Assembly: GCA_030278955.1 (NCBI GenBank)
Contig: JAOANR010000012.1
Coordinates: 248,001-312,000, forward strand
Direction: 5' to 3'
From: Hygrophila difformis
Taxonomy: Eukaryota > Streptophyta > Magnoliopsida > Lamiales > Acanthaceae
Length of the DNA: 64,000 nt
Shown here one piece after another: positions 23,470 through 34,447 of this stretch. Below the pieces are notes generated by a model. That model worked only from the letters and a program-made list of their open reading frames with translations. It was not told the DNA's origin and did not search any database. Numbering within the stretch: position 1 is the stretch's first letter; each line of letters begins with the position of its first letter. A program made the position numbers and the translations under genes.

Positions 23470-26047
23470 TGTAATACCCGGGAATTTTACAACATAAATA
23501 AATAAATAAATGCAATAAATAAATAAACAAATATAATAAATAAATAAATAAACAAATAAATCAGTAAATACACTAAATAAATAAATATAGAAGAAATGAG
23601 AAATGAAATTAAAGGAATTTAATTAAACAAAAGAAATTAAATAAAGTTAAATAAGTCGTTACACGGGTACCCGACCCGAGAATAAATGAACTCGAGAATT
23701 CGAGCCAAAACGTAAAATTAGATCCGAACCCGAATAGAGTCCGGAAATTGGAATCCGGGAGCATAGGGGGATAGAAACTCGAAAGAGAGGCGGAAAAGCA
23801 CGACGGATCGCACGACCCGCCCGGACCGAAGTCAAGGCGAAGTCGGCGCGCTGGCCGCGCGGTTTTTAGGCAAAAGGCGCGCCAACCCCGCGCCACTTGA
23901 CAGATTCGCCCGTTGCGCGAATCTCTCGCCCGAACGCGGATTTTTCGACTTTCGGTTGAACATCTCTCGACCCAAGACCCTTGGGGTCAGATTTTGGACG
24001 CCCTAGGACCTAGACATCTATAAATAAACCCCCTCGGAAGCCTAAACTCTTTTTCAAAACCCTACGATACTCTCTACACACACAAGTCGAAATCCCGGAG
24101 TCTACGGAGGCATTGAACACCAAGGCAGCAGCTTTGGACGAAAATCCAAGGATCTCCGACGTTGTGGTAAGCTCTAGCCCAATAGATCCTTTCACGTTTC
24201 AATCCGAAAACGGATTCTAACCTCGTTTCTTTTCTCTTTACACCCCGAATCGAATCTAGAACGAGGAACCCGACGAACGGAGAGGAGAAACGGTGATCTG
24301 GAAGCCACGCCTCCGAAATAGACATCCCGGACGTTCACAAATCAGTAAGTTAACTCTTACATGGTTTTGGGAGATTTTAAAACATTCGAAACCTAAAAGA
24401 TTTAACAAGAAACCGTAAATCTGTCAACTTTTGTTTTCTACCGGCGCAACAGATTTGATGAATTTTTCCGAACCTTAAAACGACTTCAAACGGTAAAACT
24501 TAAAACACAAAAAACGTTTCTAAGGCATAGATCTATCTACTGTAAATTTTTGAGAATTTTTAGAGACGATTTGATATGCGAAAACCCACCGAAACCGAAC
24601 TGCTTGAATCTAGATCTTGAAATTCTTGACAGAACTTAGGTTTGATCTTGATCACGCTTTTGACATAGGATCCAGACTGTTTTAGATCTTTGGCCGAACA
24701 TGAAAGTCGTAGATAATTGTCTTAAGATGATCTCTGTAAAATGTCATCAAATTTGGAGTTGAATTGCTATGGTAGAATTCGAAATCTTTAAACTGTGATA
24801 CATTAAATTCGGACAGAATTGTTCTTCTGCGAAAAGTGGTAATTTTGACCTGTTTAGGTATCTCGGATTGAAAAAGTTAAAACACGAAAGTTGTAGATCT
24901 CGACGTTTCTGAGTCAGTCGTGAAATTTTGGAATTTTTGAAATTAAATCTGATTTTAGACGAATTTTAGAGTAAACTGTGGTTTACCGGAAACAAAATCT
25001 TGAAATCTTGTTGGAAAATGGAATTAACCTTTAGGGTTGGAATGAGTTGAGATATTATTTTTAAATGAATACAATTGAAGTCAGATTTTTAAAATTAAAT
25101 CCCCTTACAAACTTGATAAATTAAAATTAGGGGCGAGTGCTCTGCAGGGTGCCCCCTAACTGCTTCACTTCGTGCCTTAATGGACGATGGTGACCCCACG
25201 CGCTAAATTTGAAATATGATATTGCCAAAACGGCGAAATATAGAGCCTACACTCTCGTGATTATCCACATGGGTTTCCCGAGGCTCCGGAGTGGTACTGG
25301 GTATGGCTGATACGGTTGCGGCCGCCGGGCTACCGGCTAAACTTGTTGACATCGCGATACTATCGTGAAACTTTGAGATACCAAATCGGGGATGTAATGG
25401 GGATATTAAACTAAATTAAATTAGATTAAATTATGTCCAATTAAATTATTTAAATGCTTTATTTAAATTATGACTATTATCTTAAACAATGCGAAATGTG
25501 TTGTTAAATAGAGCCCTGGAATAAATTATGCATTTGGATAAGTTGATTAGATTAAATTGAATATTATGTTATTATCATGTTTTTATTTAAGTATTCAATT
25601 AATGGCTTTTAAACCCAACGATCATGCATGTGTTAACTTACTCAGCAAGTTTGCTGACCAAAACCGTTTTTATTCCTTTTCTTACAGAATATGTGGAATG
25701 AGCATGTGTGAGCACGATTCATGCATGGGATTTTGGGGAAACATTATTTTGCTTTTAAATTCGTACTCTAGACTATATTATGAACGGGCCTGTTTAACCC
25801 GTGTTTTGGCCATGTCGGCCCTATCTATATTTTCCGTTGCGATACTATGCAAAAACAATTATTTCCGCTGCGCTATGTTAATATTATTTTCGAATTATAT
25901 TGTATGGGCTAGTTGAATGATTTAAATGTTTTAAATACTGCAATACCTAGCATTGCATCTCTTTAGTAAGCTCGAAGGAACCGTGTCTTACTAGGGGGAT
26001 GTGGCGGTGACATCCCGACCTGGGTGACCAAAAACCGGGGTGTTACA
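23470..26047 (+). mobile_element. Solo LTR of a Tekay/Del-type Ty3/gypsy element
   Basis: It begins tgtaatacccgggaa, ends accggggtgttaca, and is flanked by perfect 5-bp repeats ccatt (23465-23469 and 26048-26052). It is 2578 bp. It matches the LTRs of the element at 28991-45828 in opposite display orientation, including the GC-rich core (about 23800-23950). No internal region remains, so the element was lost by LTR-LTR recombination. It interrupts the second array unit. Confidence 0.93.
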
Positions 26048-26126
26048 CCATTCATGCCTAAATTATGTTTGACAGGGGATAACATGGATTGCATTTGCTC
26101 CAGAATTACACATCTAGTAATAAATG

Positions 26127-26259
26127 TGTGATCGTTGGTGTGGGAGTAGCACCATCCTTGCCCCTTACTGTAGAAGGACAAGCACACCGTCTGATTGCAG
26201 AAGCAGTTTCTCTTAAAAATCTTGGGAAGATGTATATATGGTGGATGCCTTGGTTTTAA
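26127..26259 (+). pseudogene. Truncated ATR FATC exon, array copy 2
   Basis: It has the same breakpoint as copy 1 and an open frame to MPWF and stop. The Arg-Arg of GQARRL reads 'gcacaccgt', so one Arg is changed to His. Confidence 0.85.
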
Positions 26260-27100
26260 GAGTTTCTTCGACCTGTATGATCGTTTAAAATACTCAAGTT
26301 ATATTTCAATACTTTTGCATTTTTCAAAAGTTTCCATAAATTATTTTTTCCCCTGAAATGTAGTGTGCCCATCCACTTCCAATTGAATTATAAATTGTAG
26401 TCTGTTAGAAATTGTTTGCCACCACGGAAGTTGGAGTGCAGTCACACCAACCATCAGTGACAATTTGGAGATTTTGGGGGTCAGATATTGCCCTTGTTGA
26501 TACACTGCAGCAAATTTGTATATTGTTAATGCTATATTATTTGACAAATTACCAAACAAATGACTGGTGTGGTCAAAAGGAACTTTGAATCCCCATTTTT
26601 AATTAACTATCTGGTGTGCTCCCCCGCCACAAATTTTCAATTTGTATGATTCTAATTTTTCAAATGCTAAATTTGACGTGTAGCATATTCCTCCAAATAT
26701 CGATCCGTCTTACATATATTTGTGCACATGTGACAATTTGCTGTGGAGTCTAAAGAATAGTCCGTAACTCCGTATTAAAACTGGTGTGGCCGAAGGAGTT
26801 CTGTTGGAAATGCAGTTACTTATATGAATGATAGGTTATATACTACTTTTTTTTTCCCCTTTAGATGATTGTATGTTTGGTGGATAGAAACGGACGAAAT
26901 TGATTACATTTCCCTTATTTACAGTAGAAATTTCAAATTGGAAAATAAATGGATTCTCTAAGTTTTCCATGTTTGATTTTCTATAGTCTTTATGCAAGCA
27001 TTTATACTCTTTGCCCCAGTTCCATTCATGCCTAAATTATGTTTGACTGGGCATAACATGGATTGCATTTGCTCCAGTATTACACATCTAGTAATAAATG

Positions 27101-27233
27101 TGTGATCATTGGTGTGGGAGCAGCACCATCCTTGCCCCTTACTGTAGAAGGACAAGCACGCCGTCTGATTGCAGAAGCTGTTTCTCTTAAAAATCTTGCG
27201 AAGATGTATATATGGTGGATTCCTTGGTTTTAA
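27101..27233 (+). pseudogene. Truncated ATR FATC exon, array copy 3
   Basis: It has the same breakpoint. It carries changes not in the others, such as 'cttgcgaag' for 'cttgggaag' (Gly to Ala) and 'attcct' for 'atgcct'. Confidence 0.85.
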
Positions 27234-28075
27234 GAGTTTCTTCGATCTGTATGATCGTTTAAACTACTCAAGTCATATTTCAATACTTTTGCATTTTTCA
27301 AAAGTTTCCATAAATTATTTTTTTCCCCTGAAATGTAGTGTGCCCATCCACCTCCAATCGAATGATAAATTGTAGTCTGTTAGAAATTGTTTGCCACCAC
27401 GGAAGTTGGAGTGCAGTCACACCAACCATGAGTGACAATTTGGAGATTTTGGGGGTCAGATATTGCCCTTGTTGATACACTGCAGCAAATTTGTATATTG
27501 TTAATGCTATATTATTTGACAAATTACCAAACAAATGACTGGTGTGGTCAAAAGGAACTTTGAATCCCCATTTTTAATTAACTATCTGGTGTGCTCCCTC
27601 GCCACAAATTTTCAATTTGTATGATTCTAATTTTTCAAATGCTAAATTTGACGTGTAGCATATTCCTTCAAATATCGATTCGTCTTACATGTATTTGTGC
27701 ACATGTGACAATTTGCTGTGGAGTCTAAAGAATAGTCCGTAACTCCGTATTAAAACTGGTGTGGCCGAAGGAGTTCTGTTGGAAATGCAGTTACTTATAT
27801 GAATGATAGGTTATATACTACTTTTTTTTTTCCCTTTAGATGATTGTATGTTTGGTGGATAGAAACGGACGAAATTGATTACATTTCCCTTATTTACAGT
27901 AGAAATTTCAAATTGGAAAATAAATGGATTCTCTAAGTTTTCCATGTTTGATTTTATATAGTCTTTATGCAAGCATTTGTACTCTTTGCCCCAGTTCCAT
28001 TCATGCCTAAATTATGTTTGACGGGGCATAACATGGATTGCATTTGCTCCAGAATTACACATCTAGTAATAAATG

Positions 28076-28208
28076 TGTGATCGTTGGTGTGGGAGCAGCA
28101 CCATCCTTGCCCCTTACTGTAGAAGGACAAGCACGCCGTCTGATTGCAGAAGCAGTTTCTCTTAAAAATCTTGGGAAGATGTATATATGGTGGATGCCTT
28201 GGTTTTAA
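28076..28208 (+). pseudogene. Truncated ATR FATC exon, array copy 4
   Basis: It has the same breakpoint and an open frame to the stop. It is the closest of the direct copies to the inverted copy at 22008-22175 over the shared 43 codons, as far as I compared. Confidence 0.85.
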
Positions 28209-28990
28209 GAGTTTCTTTGACCTGTATGATCGTTTAAAATACTCTAGTCATATTTCAATACTTTTGCATTTTTCAAAAGTTTCCATAAATTATTTTTTCC
28301 CCTGAAATGTAGTGTGCCCATCCACTTCCAATCGAATGATAAATTGTAGTCTGTTAGAAATTGTTTGCCACCACGGAAGTTGGAGTGCAGTCACACCAAC
28401 CATTAGTGACAATTTGGAGATTTTGGGGGTCAGATATTGCCCTTGTTGATACACTGCAGCAAATTTGTATATTGTTAATGCTATATTATTTGACAAATTA
28501 CAAAACAAATGACTGGTGTGGTCAAAAGGAACTTTGAATCCCCATTTTTAATTAACTATCTGGTGTGCTCCCCCGCCACAAATTTTCAATTTGTATGATT
28601 CTAATTTTTTAAATGCTAAATTTGACGTGTAGCATATTCCTCCAAATATCGATCCGTCTTACATGTATTTGTGCACATGTGACAATTTGTTGTGGAGTCT
28701 AAAGAATAGTGCGTAACTCCATATTAAAACTGGTGTGGCCGAAGGAGTTCTGTTGGAAATGTAGTTACTTATATGGATGATAGGTTATATACTACTTTTT
28801 TTTCCCTTTAGATGATTGTATGTTTGGTGGATAGAAACGGAGGAAATTGATTACATTTCCCTTATTTACAGTAGAAATTTCAAATTGGAAAATAAATGGA
28901 TTCTCTGAGTTTTCCATGTTTGATTTTCTATAGTCTTTATGCAAGCATTTATACTCTTTGCCCCAGTTCCATTCATGCCTAAATTATGTT

Positions 28991-31499
28991 TGTAACACCC
29001 CGATTTTTGGTCACCCAGGTCGGAATGTCACCGCCACACCTCCCTAGTAAGACACGGTTTCTCCGGCTTACTAAAGAGATGCAAGGCTAGGTATTTCAGT
29101 ATTTAAAAGCTTTGAAAATATTTGCAAACAGCCCATACAATATAATCTCAAAAATAACAATATCATAGCGCACCGGAAAAAGTATTTAAGTATAATATTG
29201 CAGCGGAAATGTAAATACGACCAACATGGTCAAAACTCGGGTTAAACAGGCCCGTTTATTCTAATGTCTAATGCAAGAATTTAAATAATAAAGTTTGCAA
29301 AAAATATGGTTCCCCCATGCATGAACGTGCTCATGATCATTCCACATACTCTATAAGGAAAAAGGAAAATATGATGGTTTGGTCAGCACAACTTGCTGAG
29401 TAAGTTAACACATGCATGATCGTAGGGTTTAAAAGCCATTAATTTTATATTTACATAAAAGCATGATAATATTCATAAATAATTTAAATGAAGCCATAAG
29501 TAATTTAAATAAAGCATTTAATAATTTAAAGAACAACAATTAAAAATATTTAACTATCCCCATTACTCCCAAGATAATATTTCAAGTATTTCACGATTGC
29601 ATCGCAATCTCGTCAATTTAGCCGGAAACCGGCGGCCGCAGCCATATCTGCCATACCCAGTACCACTCCGGAGCCTCGAGAAACCCATAAGGATATCCAC
29701 GAGAGTGTAGGCCATATATCGCATGCCGTTTTGGCATCATATCTCAAATATTTCGCGCGGGGTCACCATCGTCCATATAGGCACGAAGTGAATTGTTAGG
29801 AGGGCACCCTGCAGAGCACTCACCCCCTAATTTTAACGATCAAGTTTGTAAAGGGGATTTCCTAATTTCCAGATTTCATATAATTATTTCAAAGAGTCTT
29901 CTACTCGTTTAAACCTTAAAGGCTAGTTTCACCGTTTCAACAATATTTCAAGATTTGACTCGGTCAACCACAGTTTACTCTGAAATTCATTAAAAATCGA
30001 GTTTAATTCCAAATATTCTGAAATTTCACCACTGACACAGAAACATCAAGATGAACAACTTTTGTATTTAAATTTTTCAATCCGAGTTACCGAAATAGGT
30101 CAAAATCATCAATTTTCATCATAACCTAAATCTGTCCGAAATTCGTATACAGCAGTTCAAGATTATCAAGATCTACCATAGCAAATCAACTCCAAAATTA
30201 ATGTAATTTTACAGAGACCTTCTTAAGACATTTATCTACAACTTTCATGTTCGGCCAAAGATCTAAATCGGTCTAGAACCTATGTCAAAAACATGATCAA
30301 GATCGGACCTAAGTTATGTCAAGAATTTCAAGATCCAATTCCCAGCAGTTTGCTTTCGGTTGGTTTTCACATATCAAATCGTCTCTAAAAATTCTGAAAA
30401 TTTTACAGTAGATATATCTAAGCCTTAGGAACTTTTTTCGTGTTTTAAGTTTTTCCGTTTGAAGTTGTTTTAAGGTTCGGAAAAATTTGTCAAAACTGTT
30501 GCGCCGGTAGAAAACATACATTGACATATTTTGGCAAGATTCGATTAAGCTTTTAGGTTTCGTGTTTTAATTACTCCCAAAACCATGTAAGTATTAACTT
30601 ATAGATTTGTAGATATCCGGGATCGTGTATTTCGAAGGCGTGGCTTCCAGTCCTTCGTCTATCCTCTCCGTTCGTCGGGTTCTACGTTCTAGATCCGATT
30701 AGGGGCGTAGAAAGAAAAATAAGAAGATTAGGATTCGTTTTCGAATCAAAACGTAAGAGACGAATGGATCGGAACTTACCATGATGTCTAGGAGACTCTG
30801 ATTTTCGTCCAAATCAGTCTCGCCTTGGTCTCGTGCCTCCGACGACTCCGGAATTAGGGTTTTCGGACGTATAGAGAGTTGTAGGGTTTTGGAAAAGTAT
30901 TCGGAGCTTTTAAGAGGGCTTATTTATAGTTAAACAAGCCCTTGGGACGCCCAAGGTCTGCCCCTAGGAGTCTTGAGCCGAAAGGTGTTCAACCGAAGTC
31001 GGAAAATCCGGATTCGGGCGAGAAAATTTCACACGGGCGAATCTGTCACATGGCGCGGTCGTGCCGCGCTTCCTTCCCTTCGACCGCGCGGCCACCGCGC
31101 GACACTCGCCTGGACTTCGGTCCGGGCGGTTCGTGCGATCCGTCGTGCATTTCCTCATCTCTTTCGGATTTCTATCCCTCTATGCTCCCGTTTTCCGATT
31201 TCCGGGGTATCTTCGGGTTTGTACTTTCTCTCTAAATTTTTACTCGGGTCTAATTGGTCGTTTGGACTCGAATCCTCGAGTTCATTGGTGTCGGGTTTCG
31301 GTGTACAATTTACTTATCCTTAATCAATTCTTTTTATTAAATTAAATTCCTTTAATTCCTTTTTAAGTTAAATCTCATTTCTCATTTCCTTATCTTCATT
31401 TATTTATTTATTTGCTGGATTTATTTATTTATGATGTTTATGTTATTTATTGTTTATTTATTTAATTATTGTTTTATTTTATGTTGGAAAATTCCCGGG
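28991..31499 (-). repeat. Tekay 3' LTR, interrupted 7 bp before its end
   Basis: 2509 bp here, with the remaining 7 bp (tattaca) at 37367-37373 beyond the copia insertion. It contains a GC-rich core (about 31020-31140) between AT-rich ends. The matching LTR is 2515 bp. Confidence 0.92.
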
Positions 31500-32339
31500 T
31501 GTTAGGGATATTTTATAGTGAAGATGTTCGTGATATTTACCGTTGTTGCAACATCTTGCCAACAACGCTTTATTCTCTTCTCTGGAAAAAGCACAGAATA
31601 GTACAGTGACGTGGCATTTCCCCTAGCAGGCCTTAGAAGGGTTTAGATGGGCCTTAAAACCCATATAAATACCTACATTCGTCCTTGAGGGATTGTGTGA
31701 GAGTATAGCCGCAATCACAGCTTATTTTACAGAGCATTAACAGATTCCTAAGCTGTGATTATGGCGGATTGAGAGCTGAAGAAGAAACCCCTGGTATTCG
31801 TTGTTTGCAGAAGGCACCAACAACCGTCTTGCTACTGGTATATCTTTTAGTTGCTGTGTCTTCCATTATTCATGGGGTAATTGGGATTGTGTTTATGCTT
31901 TTCTGCGTTTATTGTTTGTAAACACAATCTAGGTGTATTGTAGGTGTTTTTAGCACCATTGAGCTTAATTTGTTGATTAGCTAGATTCCACAAACACCAC
32001 CTTAATACCTGCCGGTGAATTGTGTGCATTTGGGTAGATAGTTAATGCTCCCTTGTGTTCTTCTAGTCTATTTGGGTAGATAGGAGAGTTCATTGGAATG
32101 TAAGGGTATGTAAGGTGTGGTTGACTCTTGTTCGATCAGTTTGGTGGAGATTTAGTGAATCCTGGCTTGGAGCCCCCAGATGTAGATCGGTGGATCGAAC
32201 TGGGTGATCAAACTCTTGTGTTCTTGTTTTTGTTTTCCGCACTCTGTTTCTGTGTTTGCCTTTGGTTGTGGTTTGCAGGTTGTTGAGACATCGCTGAAAC
32301 AACCCTTGCAGGGTTTTATATATTAGATTGGGCCTGTCA
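31500..32339 (+). repeat. SIRE-like 5' LTR (840 bp)
   Basis: It is followed directly by the primer site. It should contain the promoter. There is a possible TATA-like 'cccatataaatacc' at about 31660-31673. Confidence 0.92.
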
Positions 32340-32341
32340 AT

Positions 32342-32353
32342 TGGTATCAGAGC
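32342..32353 (+). promoter_or_regulatory. SIRE-like primer-binding site (tRNA-iMet type)
   Basis: tggtatcagagc lies two bases after the 5' LTR. Confidence 0.92.
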
Positions 32354-32386
32354 GGGGCTCTAACGTTTAACTGAGTCCGGTCCAAT

Positions 32387-34243
32387 ATGAATAGAGAAGG
32401 TGGTTCTGTCTTGAGACCTCCTCTGTTTGATGGTTCGAATTATCCATTCTGGAAGAATCGAATGAGGATATTTCTCAAGCACTCTGATACTGAAGAAGTT
32501 GATCCGGTTGTTGATACAACTGGTGAACAACCATCAGCTCCAGATTCTCCCAAAAGGAGAGGTCCAAAACGCGGTCCACGAGCATCTAAGTATCACTCTA
32601 CGGATGATATTATTGGTGATCCCTCTGGTCCTAGGCAAACTCGAGGTCATCAACTCAACATCTCTGAATTAGCTAATATGTGCTTTCATATTATGCATTG
32701 TTTTGTTTCATCTATTGAACCTAAGAATGCTAACGAGGCTTTGCAAGATGAGTTTTGGATAGCTGCCATGCAGGATGAGTTGCTACATTTCAAGCGCAAT
32801 GATGTTTGGGAGTTGATGGAACAACCAACTGGTGTGAATGTCATTGGCACTAAATGGGTTTTTCGGAACAAAACTGATGAGCATGGGAAGATCACTCGAA
32901 ATAAGGCTCGCTTGGTCGCACAAGGCTTTACTCAGATCGAAGGTTTGGATTACGATGAGACCTTCGCCCCTGTTGCTCGCATTGAGGCTGTAAGGTTATT
33001 ACTTGCTATCTCTTGCTCTCTTGGTTTCAAACTTTATCAAATGGACATAAAAACTGCGTTCTTGAATGGCTATATCAAGGAAGATATCTATGTATCTCAA
33101 CCTATCGGTTTTGAGTGTCCTGATCATCCTGACTATGTTTATAAGGTCAAGCGTGCGCTTTATGGTCTAAAACAGGCTCCTCGTGCCTGGTATGAACGCT
33201 TGTCTACATATCTCTTGGATAAAGGCTATGTGCGTGGTAATGTTGATAAGACGTTGTTCGTACAACGTACAAACAACCATCTTTTGGTAGCACAGATTTA
33301 TGTGGGTGACATTGTTTTTGGCTCAACCTCAGATGCTCTTCGAGATGCATTTGTACACTCTATGCAGACTGAATTCGAGATGAGCATGATGGGTGAACTC
33401 ACTTTTTTCTTAGGGCTTCAGATCAAGCAAACCTCCGATGGGATTTTCCTTAATCAAGAGAAGTATGTTGGCACCATGCTTCAGAAATTAAAAATGGAGG
33501 ATTGCAAGATTGATAGATCACCTCTTGGTCAGCATGACAAGATTACCAAAGATGAATCTGGGATTTCGGTTAATCAGAAGATGTATCGAAGTATTATTGG
33601 TAGTCTCTTATATCTCACTGCTAGTCGTCCGGATATCTCTTTCAGTGTTGGTGTGTGCGCTCGGTATCAGTCAGATCCCAAAGAATCTCACATTCGTGCT
33701 GTGAAAAGGATTATTCGATATATCAAAGGTACTCCTGGCCTTGGTCTCTGGTATTCTAAACGCTCTTCCCTTGAGCTCATTGGTTATACAGACTCTGACT
33801 GGGCTGGTTGTTCCGACGACCGCAAATCAATCACTGGTGGCTGTTTTTATCTTGGCCACAACTTAGTCAGCCGGTATTCTCGTAAGCAAAATGTTGTTGC
33901 TTTATCTACTGCGGAGGCTGAATATATTGCTGCTGCTCATTGTTGTACCCAATTGATTTGGATGCGTCAAATGCTTTTGGATTATGGAATTTCCTTGGAT
34001 GATTTCCTTATACACTGTGATAACACCAGTGCCATTAACATCTCCAGGAATCCCGTACAACACAATCGGAGTAAACACATTGACATTCGATTTCATTTTA
34101 TTCGAAATTTGGTGGAAGATGGTTTATGCAAGATTCAGCATCTCTCGTCGTTGGAACAACTCGCAGACATCCTTACGAAGAACTTGGAGACTTCTCGGTT
34201 TGAATCCTTGAGGCGCAGCTTGGGCCTCTGTTTTTCTCACTGA
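32387..34243 (+). CDS. Deleted copia polyprotein: Gag N-terminus fused to RT-RNase H (618 codons)
   Basis: Residues 1-34 look like the start of copia Gag (PPLFDGSNYPFWKNRM). They run into a short linker and then directly into the RT domain at about residue 115. The rest of Gag with its zinc knuckle, the protease and the integrase (about 3 kb in a full element) are absent, yet the frame is open. RT shows GTKWVFRNK, ARLVAQGFTQ, QMDIKTAFLNG and LKQAPRAWYERL. The catalytic motif reads IYVGDIVFGS where copia RTs have YVDD, so the first catalytic Asp is Gly (residue 307, codon 33305-33307). RNase H follows with GYTDSDWAGC and STAEAEYIAAAH and ends normally. As read, the RT should be inactive. The deletion and mutation make the element dependent on a helper. 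Confidence 0.9.
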   Translation: MNREGGSVLRPPLFDGSNYPFWKNRMRIFLKHSDTEEVDPVVDTTGEQPSAPDSPKRRGPKRGPRASKYHSTDDIIGDPSGPRQTRGHQLNISELANMCFHIMHCFVSSIEPKNANEALQDEFWIAAMQDELLHFKRNDVWELMEQPTGVNVIGTKWVFRNKTDEHGKITRNKARLVAQGFTQIEGLDYDETFAPVARIEAVRLLLAISCSLGFKLYQMDIKTAFLNGYIKEDIYVSQPIGFECPDHPDYVYKVKRALYGLKQAPRAWYERLSTYLLDKGYVRGNVDKTLFVQRTNNHLLVAQIYVGDIVFGSTSDALRDAFVHSMQTEFEMSMMGELTFFLGLQIKQTSDGIFLNQEKYVGTMLQKLKMEDCKIDRSPLGQHDKITKDESGISVNQKMYRSIIGSLLYLTASRPDISFSVGVCARYQSDPKESHIRAVKRIIRYIKGTPGLGLWYSKRSSLELIGYTDSDWAGCSDDRKSITGGCFYLGHNLVSRYSRKQNVVALSTAEAEYIAAAHCCTQLIWMRQMLLDYGISLDDFLIHCDNTSAINISRNPVQHNRSKHIDIRFHFIRNLVEDGLCKIQHLSSLEQLADILTKNLETSRFESLRRSLGLCFSH

Positions 34244-34447
34244 TGGGCTATGTCTCGGGTGGGCCCTTGTCTTTCTTGGATAAATATTCTTTGGCCCACG
34301 CCCAAGCCCAGGGGGAGATGCTCTTAACCGCTTGCGACGGTTGCCGGTTTTCACACTCACGCACGTCTTCATTCTCTCTCTCCCCAGTGAGACTCTGCAG
34401 TTCTTCTCCAGTTTTTTTTCCCCGGTTTTCGTCTCTTCTCCGAATAT

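Larger units (their letters stand above)
22176..28990 (+). repeat. Direct tandem array of the ATR 3' end (period about 973 bp)
   Basis: Each unit holds the last 43 codons of ATR, its stop, about 800 bp of 3' flank, and the segment 'gcctaaattatgttt' to 'ctagtaataaa', then returns into the exon at tgtgatc. The exon remnants start at 22572, 26127, 27101 and 28076. After subtracting the solo LTR and its duplicated 5 bp, the spacings are 972, 974 and 975 bp. The breakpoint joins 'taataaa' to tgtgatc inside the exon in every unit, so all copies descend from one tandem-duplication event. The units differ by scattered point changes and by length of a T-run. The last unit is interrupted at 28990 by the Tekay element and resumes at 45829. 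Confidence 0.92.

Noticed and set aside
22786..28508. Repeated 72-codon minus-strand frames (MFGNLSNNIALTIYKF) in each array unit
   Set aside because: They repeat only because the array unit repeats. They lie in the ATR 3' flank on the opposite strand and resemble no protein.
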